NCBI GenBank assembly: GCA_025738555.1
Contig: JAOVFP010000020.1
Span: forward strand, 806,001 to 870,000
Source: Cyathus striatus
Lineage: Eukaryota; Basidiomycota; Agaricomycetes; Agaricales; Nidulariaceae
Reading direction: 5' to 3'
Length of the DNA: 64,000 nt
The notes beneath the pieces are model-generated. The model worked only from the letters and a program-made list of their open reading frames with translations, did no database searches and was not told the DNA's origin. Below are positions 50,857 to 62,480 of the stretch, piece after piece (positions within the stretch are counted from its first letter, which is position 1; every line of letters begins with the position of its first letter). The position numbers and the translations under genes are program-made.

Positions 50857-52632
50857 CTAACCACCACGATGAATACCGGAAGGACCGCCTCTTCCACGTC
50901 CCCGACCGCGTCTACCTCCACGCCCACCACCGCCCCCTTGAGCAGAGATCTGAGCAGGGGAAGGGGATGGAGCTGCAGATCCTTCCGTCGCTTGCGCGTC
51001 CCGCTGAAGGATTACAGGCGGTCCTGCACCGTCAGGACGCTGTAAAATGCTTGGTACTTTGACCACTTGCGGTTCAGCAGCATGCTTTCCTCCGCCTGGA
51101 GCACCGCCACGTTTTCCCCTTTCTCGCTTGGGAGATGGAGGAGCAGATTTATCCTTGTCTGTAAGAGCGGATGAGGTCACGTTAGTTTATTCAGAAGTTC
51201 CTGCTGACGTACTTGCACCATTGGCATTAGACACCCCCACAGCAGAATGTCCCTCTTGTTCCTTCTCCTTCTCTCGTTTGCCCTTGCGTTCACCGGCTGG
51301 AACACCCACACCACTAAGTGCGGCTTCGAATTGGCGAGATGCAAGTCCAATGACAGGACGAGCTCTACGAGGGGCTCCAGAAGCCTGGGAAGCAGGAGGG
51401 GCAACATCTGCAGAGCCTTTCGGTGCAGTTGCAGTGGCCACAGACGCCTGAACATTGACTGGTGCAGAAGTACCAGATGTTCCAGTCGATTGAACTCTTG
51501 CTTGTTGCGCATATTTCTGCGCCTTAGACTTCCTCCCCGGGGTGTTGGGTGGAGGTGCACCAGAACTGGCACTAGAATGAGGTGGGGGTGGGACTCCAGC
51601 TTTAGCTCCGGAGGCTATCTTATGGTTTTGATTCTGCGCCGTCGCAAGAGCGGCAGATGGTCCACCTTTTTTTCCCCTTTTCCCAGCAGCCTCAGCGGCG
51701 ATGGATTTTGGATTGGCTGCTGCGGCAATAGCTTTCTTCTTTGGATCATCCTTGCTACGAAGCAGGGATACATCCTTATAGTGAGCATGGCTACGTAAGA
51801 TTGTTTCCTTGTCTTTTTGCGCAGTTTTCTCCGCCTTCAGCGCTTCTAAGAGAGGGGTGGTCTTCGGAGGTGTAGTAGGTTTTGTAGCTGCAACTGGAAG
51901 TAGACGGTTAGATAAGGTAGAGATGGTAGAGATGGAAACTGAAGACACATACTCAGAGATTCAAGAGTGACGGGTTCTGCATTCGCGGCTGCTTTCAGAG
52001 ATTCGACAAACGATATAAAGTCCTCATCTAACAAATCAAGTCGTGAGATGTCGTGCACAATGGTACATGCAGCGCTACATACCTTTCTCAATTGTAGCAT
52101 TCCTAGAGTCTTGCTTCTTCTTCTCACTGGGTACTTTTTGGTACGGGGCGAACTCTACGATGGCAAATGATTCATTACCTGTTCAATCTGACGTTATTGA
52201 TTGTAGTAGCGAATCCCACTGAGCGTCTTACCAGCCTTATCCCTGAACAAATGGCCATCGTATTCGCGACTAAACTGCGCAAGCTGCTCGATATTCTTGA
52301 AGGCAATGTAAGCGCGAGAAGGTATGTTCTCCTTGTTCAATCTGTCCAGATCATGCCCCTTGTTAGCGCTATCTTCCGTCAGCCATATTGCCCACATACC
52401 TTGTCTTGAACTTTCCAGGATAGTAAACTTTCCAAGAAACAGTGTCTTCGGAGACCCAGTCTTGGACGCTCTGCCAGAAGACCTCTTCAGGCAAGTTTGG
52501 GGGCAACCGCCTTACAATAACTTTAAGTCGCTCATTGCCTCTTTGCGCCTTCTCCCTCTTCTCCTTATTTTCCTTTTCCTTCCTGTATCTTGTAGGAGAT
52601 TGTTTCTTTGTATTCGTTGCTGCCGTCGACAT
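50857..52632 (-). CDS. UPF3: Nonsense-mediated mRNA decay factor Upf3
   Basis: Upf3 links exon junctions or terminating ribosomes to Upf2/Upf1 in nonsense-mediated decay; it shuttles between nucleus and cytoplasm. It starts MSTAATNTKKQSPTRYRKEK. The Smg4/UPF3 RRM-like domain is visible as LKVIVRRLPPNLPEEVFWQS, WKVYYPGKFKTRLNKENIPS, RAYIAFKNIEQLAQFSREYD, FAIVEFAPYQKVPSEKKKQD, TIEKDEDFISFVESLKAA. The rest is low-complexity: basic and Ala-rich, then PSILQRPDGAGPPVILQRDA and an RGG-rich tail (GGRGGRRGRGRGRGG) ending IHRGG. Several short introns separate the exons. The RGG box suggests extra RNA binding. Confidence 0.9.
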
Positions 52633-53272
52633 TGAGCTAGCTGAAGGAGGGTGTAAGTTCTCACTATCAACTCACAACTAAGTAGCTGTTGTACTCAAGT
52701 TGTACTGGTTCGGCTTCGCATCATCGCTTAGAGCAGTCGGCGATAACAGACGATATCACATCGGAGTTTAAACTGTTTCTTATAAAGCTTGAGACAAATT
52801 TTCCTGGTGCAACATTCCTTCTTCTCTCCTCTCTTCATCTTTTCTCAATTTACGACTGTCAAGGTGAGATATCATATTCTTTGTTTCTCTTCTTTTATAT
52901 GATGAGCAAAGAATCACATCAAGCTCAACAGTCCAAAAGCTTTAGCTTTGTGCGGACATAATTCTGCAATCCTGATCTCCTTCAACCTTCAATTTAAAAT
53001 AATTTATTCAATGTTTTTCTAATCTAACTACATCTCTTTTAGGTCCTTTTGCATTTGCAGTCGTATTTCTATCTACATACTTTATTTTCTACATGATACT
53101 TCAATGAAAATTTTCAGTGTTTATCATTCATTCGTTTGTATCAAGTTTGTATGGGAAGAATTTAAGGTGGGAGCACTATAAACCAATTACTCTGTTGCCC
53201 AGGGCCACATGAGGTCATCCCATGCAGTATTATATGTTGGGATGTAAGCAACTTCGTTTTTAATTAATAACG
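52633..53272. other. Intergenic spacer
   Basis: AT-rich; UPF3 leader on the left, 3' flank of the App1-like gene on the right. Nothing else recognised. Confidence 0.45.
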
Positions 53273-54490
53273 TTAACAAGCACCTCCCGCAATATTTACA
53301 TTCCTCAACGACGGAATTTCCTCATCCGTGAATACCCTATACCGAGTGTTAGGCACACCCGCGAATGCAGCAGCGAAGCGTGCGTCTGTTATTGCCGCCA
53401 TCGACGGCTCGGACCCAAATGCATGCCACCGTGCTAGGTCCGTATTTCCTGTAACTGTATCGCTGCATCCGTCAAACTGAACAAAGCAATAACAGACAAC
53501 ACATACGCATCTGCATACACTTCTGGGTCCCTCTGCGTCGAGTCTCCGACAGTCAAAAATTTCTTGTGAGGATACATCCCTCGAATGCGGTCGATCATCC
53601 CTTCCTTGTACCCTTGTAAGATCGCATTGGAGTCCTTCAAGAGGTTGATCAAACTTGGGATGTCTGCAAAGGTGAAGTTTTGCGTGAAGATGGGTCCTTT
53701 GGATGCGGAGTAAGTGGTATCAACAAAGGAGTTGAGGAAAGGATATAGTTGGAATGGGGAGCCAGTGACATAAATGAATTGCGGGTCGGAAAGGGAAGTG
53801 GCGAGGGAGGCGTAGAGCTCTGGCATCCCTGGGACTGGTTCAGGTTCGTTTAGGAATGTCTCTTCAAGTTCTCCTGCCGTAGAAAGAACGTTGGTAATTT
53901 TGATGGTATCGTCAATATCTGACAAGCTGCAGTGTTAGCGGGGGTCTGCGCCGGATAGCAGCACGATGAGGCCAACCAGAGATAACGCCAAACCCGGAAT
54001 CTGGACTGATGAATATTGTTCCATTAAACATCCTGTTGTCGAGCAACGTCAATATCGCCTTTGCAGTGGACTCTTTGGCCCCCGAGCAGGTTCCAAGGGA
54101 CACGTTCTGCGTCACCATCCCTAAATCCGGTAGCCCAGACGTATCCTGGAGTTTAACTTTCTTGGTACACCCATCGACACTAAGCTTCACCTCTTGGTTA
54201 GGAAGTCCAACAGCAGCGAACAATTTCGCGCGCTCCTGGAGTGTCGTAAGGCGATTACCTACATCGATTCCAAGGGAGTTGAGAAGGCTGGAGATGGCAA
54301 CAGACACGACACCAAGATCGAGTTGGCGTAATACAACAAAAGACTGAATTTGGGCAATTGTGGCTCCAGGGTTGGCGGGGTCGGGGAAGGCTGGGGAATC
54401 GAAAATGAGTGCTTGGTCAAGGAGGCCTTCGGGACAAGTGCGGACAAGTGTAGCGACATGGGCGATTAGAGTGAATGCATAAAGCTTCAT
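53273..54490 (-). CDS. Secreted App1-like phosphatase (DUF2183), frame break near 3' end
   Basis: The App1 catalytic domain belongs to the HAD-type phosphatases; yeast App1 is a phosphatidate phosphatase. It starts MKLYAFTLIAHVATLVRT, a plausible signal peptide, unlike cytosolic yeast App1. The catalytic DxDxT is FGVISDIDDTIKIT, formed by the first splice (exons 53977-54490 and 53507-53918). YVTGSPFQLYPFLNSFVDTT and KKFLTVGDSTQRDPEVYADA follow. Exon 3 (from 53448) reads KYGPSTVACIWVRAVDGGNN. It then needs a one-base shift at 53387 to continue as DARFAAAFAGVPNTRYRVFT and end at 53273. Without the shift the frame stops at 53349 after about 10 unrelated residues. The core active site is intact either way. 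Confidence 0.82.
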
Positions 54491-55072
54491 CTTGCAAGAA
54501 AGGAGAGTGGAAGAGAGGGAGTGGAAAGTCTTACCGCGTTATACGAAACAATCCCGTGTAATGTGGAGGGGAAGGGAGGGAGGACGACAAAATAAAAAAT
54601 TGCACATACCATTGATATTCCGCAGGTACATGTAACATTTCAAAAATCAAAGAGTTTGATGAAACCTAGGAAAGACCTGACATATGATAGACAAGGGGCC
54701 GATTCCTGACGATTGCTCTCGGATGATTGGGGCATTGAACACAACGTACGTTATAACTTATGATAGAAGGGCAGAGTTGGTTCTCCACCACGAGAAGTTG
54801 TGCTAATTATGTAAGATCAACGTTTCTACTAGTCGATGAATACCCTACAAAAACAGAAGTGATGTATATACTACCAAGCCGATTGGACGAGTACTACTCC
54901 AAAGATGTCGATGATGTCCAAGATCACGAGCTTTATAACAATATTTTCCACTCTGACACCATGCCGATTGCTTGAGAAGCCTCCAACTTGTCATATTAGT
55001 CAACTGTCCATGCGCGCATAGTATATAGTTGGCTCTGCGAAATCAACCATCCATTTTTAAAACAGATTCAGC
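54491..55072. other. Divergent intergenic region
   Basis: Upstream of the App1-like gene and of the small gene at 55073. A 71-codon open frame at 54760-54975 (+) shows no family; not called. Confidence 0.4.
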
Positions 55073-55639
55073 ATGTCAACTAGTGCGTCTTTGCTAGCCT
55101 GTACTATACTATGATGGCTACTAATCTGGAAATAGAACAAAGAAACACCGACAAGGATCCTTACGCGGGGATCGTCGGTGCCGGACAGAAAGGTAATATC
55201 AGCGATGATCTGGGTGGTAAAAATACAGCAGAGATTAGGGAGCCAAGCGCCATTGTTGGCGGTGCTGAAGTTCCTCGTGCGTCTATAACTTCTGCGCTCT
55301 CATCGCAAAGCCTAACTTCTAACAACTGAATACAGCGCAGCACGTCCATAACCGCAAGCACCGCCTTCGTGGTGAGACCAGTGAAGCTCGGAAGGACAAC
55401 AATCCATTCCATAATGATGAAGCCTTCGAAGAGTTCGAAATGGGCAGGGAACGCCCAAGCAAGCCTGTTATTTCAAGCAAGAACGAAGTGAAAGGCTCCT
55501 ATCAAGCCACGAAGCTCAGTGAGTGGTTTTTCACCCTTGATGTAATGTCTAAGCATATCACAACACAGACCATCACTCTAAAGGGACTGCAAAGCAACGA
55601 GCTGAGGAAAGCCTCAGATCATACGACTGGCCAGAGTAA
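55073..55639 (+). CDS. Small hydrophilic protein of unknown function
   Basis: Four exons (55073-55082, 55136-55276, 55336-55518, 55569-55639) close to 134 aa: MSTKQRNTDKDPYAGIVGAG at the start and AEESLRSYDWPE at the end. The first exon codes only MST plus one base; an alternative start is the ATG at 55111 without the first intron. Gly-rich, charged and without hydrophobic segments. No family recognised. Confidence 0.5.
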
Positions 55640-56136
55640 CCGGCTTCTCTCTCCATAGCTGGCAAGCAAAGCCCCAAGTTAACATGGAGGTGTAACTTCG
55701 TGCATGAAACCGATGAACTTTGAAAGCTTGAAAAGCAACACATTGATAAATGGCGTCTGTATAATCTTACAAAAAAGCTCTTGATACAATAGGTATCTGA
55801 CTCCTGAGCACCTGGATTGACAGACAATCTGGTCTAGTTGAATTGTATTTTGGGGTTTTTTATTCAATAAAAACAAAATGCGGTATGCATAATTAGTTGG
55901 TACACTGAACACTTCTGTTGTAAATTATTTGGTAATGCTAATATTCAAGTTCTATCTAAGTGTATATAGCTACATATTGTATTATAGTTGTATTGATTTA
56001 TAATATGATATCTTCTTGAAATCATGAAATGCCTGCCGCTTATCTCCATAACTTCAAACGGGAGAAATGGTTTTGATTCGACCTTCGTGGCACAGCATAC
56101 TATATCATCATATATATTACTATGTCAGAGTAGATA
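55640..56136. other. Convergent spacer
   Basis: AT-rich 3' flanks; no gene or repeat recognised. Confidence 0.4.
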
Positions 56137-57522
56137 TCATTGATAAGCACTTACTGTATTGTACTCCTTCTCCCCACCCTCGTTTAGAGTTACATGAGGG
56201 TCAACCATATTTATGGAGCTGCTTGGCGGACAGTTAAACATATCTGAGGGGAGGCTCAGGTCTGTGTTGTCAACTCCCCTCCTACCGCCAGCAATTTGTA
56301 GTCGACTATTAAATACCATCATCATAGAGTTGGAGTACATCTTCCCGATGGCGAGGCATGGCGTCATGAAGTATCCTTTAGCACCTCGGTATCCAAAATA
56401 TAGACTTATGTGTAGGAGTGCTAACATGGCTGAGTGGTCAAGAATGTTAAGGCCAACTTTGCATAAAAGGTGGAAAGTGAGGAGCAGAGCATACCTGTCA
56501 GGCCACCTGTACCAATTGCTAGTTTTAGCAATTTAGAAAAAACTGCATGCTTAGGGTTCATTTCTGCTCTAAGAAGCATAAGCTGTACGCGGTCAGATTA
56601 TATCGTTCAAGAATACGATATGATAATTAGACACTTACATGATATGTCATGAAACCAGCAATAACTATATCACAGATTGTAGCTGTTCCATTCGTAACCT
56701 TCAATCCCCCACATAGAGTGATATTAATCAGTGGAACTCTGGAATAATAGGTGATTGAAGCCTACAGCTTGCGCAATTTTAATGGAGTTTGTAGAGGAGA
56801 CTTCAATCAAGTCATTAAGCCGGTGTGAGAATACTCCTGATGCAACTCCCCCAGCACATTGGATGATTGCAAGCTATTGTCATTCGTGAGGGTGGAATAT
56901 CCATAAAAAGTATTGTTCACCTACTAGTCCTATAATCACTCCGATGAACTTGGAATCGAAGAGGAGACTAATTCGGCAGGCATAGAACACTTGAACGATA
57001 CATCCCACTATATATTGTCATGAAATAGTATTCCATGCCAGCAGCATTTATATACGCACCAATACCACTGATAACAGGAACCGAAATCCAGCTCAAGCGC
57101 ATTGCTTGTACTGCATATGGATTAGTAAAGCCAAGTCCAAAAGTCATCACTGCATCTCTAGCAACAATCCCCGTCTGACATAGCTCTATGGCGTACACCG
57201 AGTAAACAAGGAATTGAGCACCGAAATTGTCTCGTGGGAATGCAATGTAGTATATATCTATGCGGCGTTCAGTTTCCGAGTAGTGTTAAGCAGTGCTGTG
57301 GTATTTACTTACAGACTTGCACCGACAATATTCCAAATAGAGCCCAGTTTAGAAATTCACCCAGAAGCTGGTCAAGACATTAGCTGGATCCTGTCTTCTC
57401 TAAAAAGCAGGTATTTACCAGGGGTCCTGAGCTACGATTCGACTTCAATGAGAGAACTACTACAAGAGGCGGAGATAGAAGCACACTCACAATGAGACCA
57501 GATCCATTTGTACATCGCTCAT
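56137..57522 (-). CDS. DUF6534-family membrane protein
   Basis: Agaricomycete-expanded seven-helix membrane family with no assigned function. It starts MSDVQMDLVSLLLGEFLNWA, formed across the first intron. It runs through ALFGILSVQVYIYYIAFPRD, NFGAQFLVYSVYAIELCQTG, RLSWISVPVISGIG, FIGVIIGL, ACIIQCAGG-like sequence, a segment ending MNPKHAVFSKLLKLAIGTGG, and KMYSNSMMMVFNSRLQIAGG near the C-terminus. The PRDNFGAQFLVY and YSNxxMxxFNxRxxI motifs are the family hallmarks. About seven exons; the exact internal boundaries between 56450 and 57000 are less certain, and the last codons after KEYNT could be spliced differently. Confidence 0.82.
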
Positions 57523-59188
57523 TTGAATTCTACCGCTACACTGTTAGACGTACTGGCAGAGATGGGCTGGGGAATGATGTGAAGAAAAATGACCCCATTA
57601 GCCCGCGACGCCCATATATATGACAAACCCTCCGGAAATCGGAAGCAGCTACTGAGACGACAACTGATCATGATGGACCTGGACGGCGGAAGTTTGGAAA
57701 TGATGGTCAGGGAGTCTTTACTAATACATAATGATGTGATGTAACTACATCTACATTATGCATAGAATTGATATAGAAACAAGATGTCAAGACGTTCAAG
57801 GCATTTATGTACATAGATGATAGACTTAAGTACCGTTCAATAATGGGGCTGAGTATGTACGGTGTTCCTAAACTGCATGCCTTCTCCTCTTTCGGCTGAA
57901 CTCAAGGCTAAGCGACATCTCACTCTCACCACGTTATGGGTCCATTGTCCCATCAATCTTATCAACTGAAGTACATATCTTAGAAGGTGGGATTAATTGT
58001 AGATATTCCAGATACTGCGGGGGTGGATATATATGCATATAATATATATATACTATTAAATTTACATGTATATGTAAATACGTGCTACCATAATTATAGG
58101 CTACTAACGATACATCCTACCAATATACCGGCCCACCTTGCAACTCCCCTTCGTCTCTCATTTCCTTCCGTTTACGACACTTCCGCCACCGTACGGTTCA
58201 TATGGTGCGTACCACCTTGTCTAACCTCAACCTTCAACACCCACCCGCGCATCGATCTCGCTACCGTCACTACCTTGTCACCTTGTCATCCTCCTACAAG
58301 GTCCACAACCACCCCAACCCACCCTGTACCAACTACCACTTTCCCAATGCCACTACTGCTCCTTTAGCGCACTGTGACTGTGTACGCACACGCTCGTGCT
58401 TGTCACAACCGCCGTATTCTGCTAGCTTACGGGTGGTACAATTGGCCCTGGTGGAGTGGAGAGGGATACACTGCCAGATAGAGTCGTCCTTCGACTAGCA
58501 ATCAGATAAGAAAGCGAAGAGGAGGGGGTGGAAGAAACAACGGAAGAGAGTGCAATGCCGCTTAGCGTTGATGCGGATGAGGAAGGGAGCTGAGATGAGA
58601 GCGCGGTTCCGTTTAATGTTGAATCTGCGCGCATGGTGGGCTTTCATTACCTTTCTGTCGCCGAATGAGAGGAAGGCTGAGTCACGAGCATAAACACTTA
58701 GCTTGAAATATTTGTCGGGGTTCATGAGTGCGTCTTGATGTCGGAGAGCAGGGATGCATGGTGGTGGAGGAAGAGGAGCACAACACGATCCATGGGAAAC
58801 TGGAGTATGTTGATTGGTCTCAAGCATCACATGATATTATTCGTCATCGCTGGATTTTGGGTCATTGGTTACGGCGCAATGGGAGCCTCGAAGGGACTGA
58901 AGAAGGGAGAAACAAGATGTCCAGCCAGACTCCAAAGAAACTTCTCTACACATACCACCTTCAGCTCATTCAGCTCATCCAAATATTGGTTTGTATTTTG
59001 GACAGTTATTATTAGTGTTAAGTTCTGAATTATTTTAGCATAAATAGATCTTGTCCTGTTACACTTTGCTTACACTACAAATAAAGCCATTTTATATATT
59101 CTACATACAATTCAAATACTATTTAAAAAATATGATTGCACATTTTTGGGCAACTGAGCTGCAGACACAATTATGTATGTGGTCGGCG
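57523..59188. other. Gene-free region left of the inverted-repeat element
   Basis: Mixed AT-rich sequence with TATA runs near 58027-58075 (TATATATGCATATAATATAT). Open frames at 58495-58830 (-) and 58728-59028 (+) overlap one another and show no family; not called. Confidence 0.45.
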
Positions 59189-59195
59189 AAAGCGG
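59189..59195. repeat. Target-site duplication AAAGCGG, left copy
   Basis: Same 7 bp as 60075-60081, directly flanking the inverted repeats. Confidence 0.75.
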
Positions 59196-59319
59196 CTAGA
59201 CCGGTAGCCGGTCGGTATCGTGAGACTACGTTCACGTGATATGAACGATTGTATCGTGTCGATATACCGACCGGTCCAACTCGTCGAATTTAGGAGGGGT
59301 AAAAGTTATCGGCGTTAAG
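59196..59319 (+). repeat. Left 124-bp terminal inverted repeat
   Basis: Begins CTAGACCGG and ends GGCGTTAAG; reverse complement of 59951-60074 without mismatch. It contains CACGTG at its centre-left and two GGTCGG/CCGACC blocks that can self-pair. Confidence 0.88.
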
Positions 59320-59950
59320 GGTTCAAAAAATCTCCTTTTTTGGGTTTTCGGATAGAGCCGTACTTTCCCATCTCAGTGCTCGTGCGCAACGCGTCTTTCA
59401 TCTTACCTGTTGTCCTCCCTTCCATTACTCCCTCCCGAAGGCTCCTCAGCTCTACCATTTATTGGCTACGTGTACATGTCAATACCACTCGCTGTGCAGA
59501 ATACGCTGCATTAGTCTCCATGGTCGGCGGATAGCACTCAAGATTCAGGCATGCCCTCAAAAGTCAACACTGAACAGCATCACATGGTCCCACGAACAGC
59601 CGAAAGCGCGACAACTCCTTTCTATGGCCTCTAAATATGGTAGATTTGAGGGATTGGGTGCTTCAAAAGGTTGGAATGTGCACGGGATAGAGGGAAGATG
59701 GTGGAATTGGATTGTTGGAGGTGCTGCTTGGTTGGCTGGTGGGGGCGAGGGATGCTACATGGGCTATACCTTGGTTCTTAGACATGGTAGTGGTTCAGAT
59801 AATTGTAAAAATTATAATACTATTCGAAATAGAGGATACAAAGTGCAAAGCTGAAGGGAAACACAATAAAAATGAAAGATGATGAGGGGATGATGCATAC
59901 CCGCGAGGACTTGAAAATCCTAAAAAGGCAATTTTTGAAGCCCAAAAGGT

Positions 59951-60074
59951 CTTAACGCCGATAACTTTTACCCCTCCTAAATTCGACGAGTTGGACCGGT
60001 CGGTATATCGACACGATACAATCGTTCATATCACGTGAACGTAGTCTCACGATACCGACCGGCTACCGGTCTAG
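59951..60074 (-). repeat. Right 124-bp terminal inverted repeat
   Basis: Begins CTTAACGCC and ends GGTCTAG; mirror of the left arm. The sequences just inside the two arms diverge but keep related T-rich words, as if the repeat once extended further. Confidence 0.88.
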
Positions 60075-60081
60075 AAAGCGG
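60075..60081. repeat. Target-site duplication AAAGCGG, right copy
   Basis: Same 7 bp as 59189-59195. Confidence 0.75.
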
Positions 60082-61046
60082 CAAGCACTCGAGTGCCCAT
60101 GGGAAACGAAACCACGTGACTGACCTTACAAATTTTGCCAGTCGCTTGTAGCGCGTTCAAGTTCGACTTCTTCGGATATAACGGCGTTAGCCAACTTAAA
60201 CGCGCGGAAAGCGACTGGTTTGGAGTCTGACACTGTCACAAGCTATTGACAAGTAAGTATCGTGCCACTGCTTTAAATTTAAGCATCAAGATATCAAAGG
60301 CTTCAAAGCTTCATTGATACCAGTGAGAATGCCGTGGTTTAAGAACTTAAAGGAAGAAATAACTTAAAGCATCTCCATCTCCTGTTGTGGTGCTGCTGTA
60401 AACATGATCATACTTACGACGAACCATCAGTTGACAGTATATATACCGCCAGAGATTAAAGAAATATATTGTTTCTTAATAGCTTCTTTTACCTAGTGGT
60501 ACAGGTGTACTTGTTGTGTTCTGGCGGACAGCAAGCTTCTAGCTTCCTGCCTTTAGGTATGTGAAGTATGCATGAAATTGAATGAGCCTGACTCCCCTAG
60601 TGCAAGCACTTTTAGCAAGTATAAATAATGACATCCTCTAAAAGTTCCTAAAAAATGTAAGCAGTAGTAATGAAATAACTGCAACATTGAAAATTTGTTG
60701 AAAATAATCATTTTCTAGTAACTTCTACGTAGCAGAAGTCAAATCGCAACTTGATCGCAACAGCCTATTATATATGAACAGCTTTTAAAAACTCTCAAGT
60801 ATGAAATTGAATCACTGTCACGATGGTTTTCGGCCTGAATGAAATATATTTTCCCGGCAATTCCATCATTACACCCCTTCCGATCCTACAAATGTCTATC
60901 TTACATATTGAATTCCCGTTACGTACAAATTGAGCACAGCATAGGCAGACATACACGAAAATAGATCAATAAACTGAGATCTTTATATATGAAAAGAAAA
61001 ATATTGGGTTACAGGCCCTATTATTGAACCAAGATTGTGTTCAATT
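60082..61046. other. Intergenic region
   Basis: No exon chain, RNA gene or repeat recognised; AT-rich 3' flank of the thaumatin-like gene on the right. Confidence 0.45.
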
Positions 61047-62480
61047 TCAGGGGCAGAACGTCAACGTATAATCCGCCTTTAAAGCAGAGTTACACGTGAA
61101 AAGAGCAGTTCCGCTCGACTCGTCGTATGCATATGCATAAGCATTCGGACATGCTTTCTCTATAAAATTAGCATGAGTTATTACATGATTTATGGCATGT
61201 CAGCATCTCCTTACTGAAATAACTATAGTATGCGACACCTATATATTAGGATTAACCTCTGGTACTATTTTTCAGGAATGTGGATGAACATACCTCCAGG
61301 AGGGCATTTGTCGGGAGTACTGAAGGCCCCAGAACAACAATTCGGAGAATTTCCTACGAAGGATAAGCAAACATTTATGAGTTACTTCATAGTATCAGAA
61401 ACCTTGATTTCCATCCAGATTTGCATAACATGCCGATTTGCAACCCATGACTTTGCCAGATGCGTCAGTAGGCCCCTTTAGTGCGTTAGGACCTATAGTG
61501 TATGCGATTAGGAGAGGAAGCATTGTTGCAATAAGATGACCGGTAAATACAATTTGCATTTAGCTCTGCAGCGCATTCTGCTACAGGGCATCCTTTATTA
61601 TTTGATATCCTTCATGCCCGTTAGTAAACTATCTATATAATGAGATTACGAAGCTCAAGTTCATTTTACCTCATAGGAATGTTAAATCCGTCAACAAGGG
61701 AAACTTTAGTCCTCGTTAATTAGAAGTTTTATTGTCGAACTGAGTTAGTGGGCATACCATCGTACCAGTCTACCCCTCCACCATTTAAAGTCCATTCTGC
61801 TACAGAGGCAGGAGGAACTCCCTATTCAAGTTTTAGAATAATCCGGGGAAGATGGACAGGGGGTTGATTTACCGTCCCACTGTGAGGATCGCACAGCATA
61901 CCACCGTTGCATCCACCGGTTAGGCAAGAATTTGGCCCTGGGTTGACAGAGAAATTGCAGTTATTCCTCCCCTGCGTCATGGCATCAACTAAGAATCCAA
62001 AAACAACGTCGTGATCCCTACCCAAATTCTTCCAGACTTCCAGTCATCGGGGACAGTAAATGACACCTTACTGCCTGGCTTAGCCTCCCACCTGATGTGT
62101 TATGAATATTTAGCGCACGCGTCCATACATATATATCAAATGTACAATCTTACCCAGTTTGAAAATTCGGAGTTTTTGCCGCCACATTCAAATCTGTAAA
62201 TAACTGGTACCACATTATTCAGCGGATAACATTGGCAAAGCACTGAAAAGATGAATTACAGCAGGCCTGGCAATACCGATGTACTATCAGTATTGGCTCG
62301 ACACTTTTTGTAATCGGGTGCGTACCACACGGTATAGGGACAAGCATTATAGACCTAAATGATATGCACAGTTCCATTAGAGTATGTCTCGTTGAGTTGG
62401 ACATGGCTCACTGTAAATGTGCGCGCATTGCAATATAGTGCAACGAACAATACGAGTAAGACTGAGTGGATTAGCTTCAT
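61047..62480 (-). CDS. Thaumatin-like protein, secreted
   Basis: Cysteine-rich secreted protein of the thaumatin/PR-5 family; fungal members often bind or cut beta-glucan and may act in cell-wall remodelling. Signal peptide MKLIHSVLLVLFVALYCNA, then ARTFT-VYNACPYTVWPAV. Family segments follow across many short introns: NLNVAAKTPNFQTGWEAKPG, SFTVPDDWKSGRIWGRNNCN, FSVNPGPNSCLTGGCNGGML, CDPHSGTGVPPASVAEWTLN, YDVSLVDGFNIPMR, ISNNKGCPVAECAAELNANC, MGCKSACYANLDGNQGNSPN, CCSGAFSTPDKCPPGG, ACPNAYAYAYDESSGTALFT, and the end DYTLTFCP. The REDDD-like acidic cleft residues seem retained (GRNNCNF, DGFN). About eleven exons, all junctions giving family sequence. Splicing after SGT to VPPAS may include one extra codon. 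Confidence 0.9.

Larger units (their letters stand above)
59196..60074. mobile_element. 879-bp DNA transposon-like element with 124-bp perfect terminal inverted repeats
   Basis: The left end 59196-59319 (starting CTAGACCGGTAGCCGGTCGG) is identical to the reverse complement of the right end 59951-60074 over all 124 bases checked by eye. Outside are identical 7-bp flanks AAAGCGG (59189-59195 and 60075-60081), a target-site duplication. Identical ends suggest recent insertion or gene-conversion-like constraint. The interior has an open frame of about 130 codons (59462-59854, +) with Gly/Trp-rich low-complexity content and no transposase motif, so the element looks non-autonomous. Within each arm GGTCGGTAT and ATACCGACC also pair, making a sub-hairpin. 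The superfamily is unclear: 7-bp duplications do not match the 8-9 bp usual for hAT or Mutator elements. Confidence 0.85.

Noticed and set aside
58495..59028. Open frames on both strands near 58.5-59.0 kb
   Set aside because: They overlap, have low-complexity or Arg-rich translations, and no family or splice support.
59462..59854. 130-codon frame inside the inverted-repeat element
   Set aside because: No transposase or zinc-finger motif; Gly/Trp-rich translation looks accidental, so the element is treated as non-autonomous.
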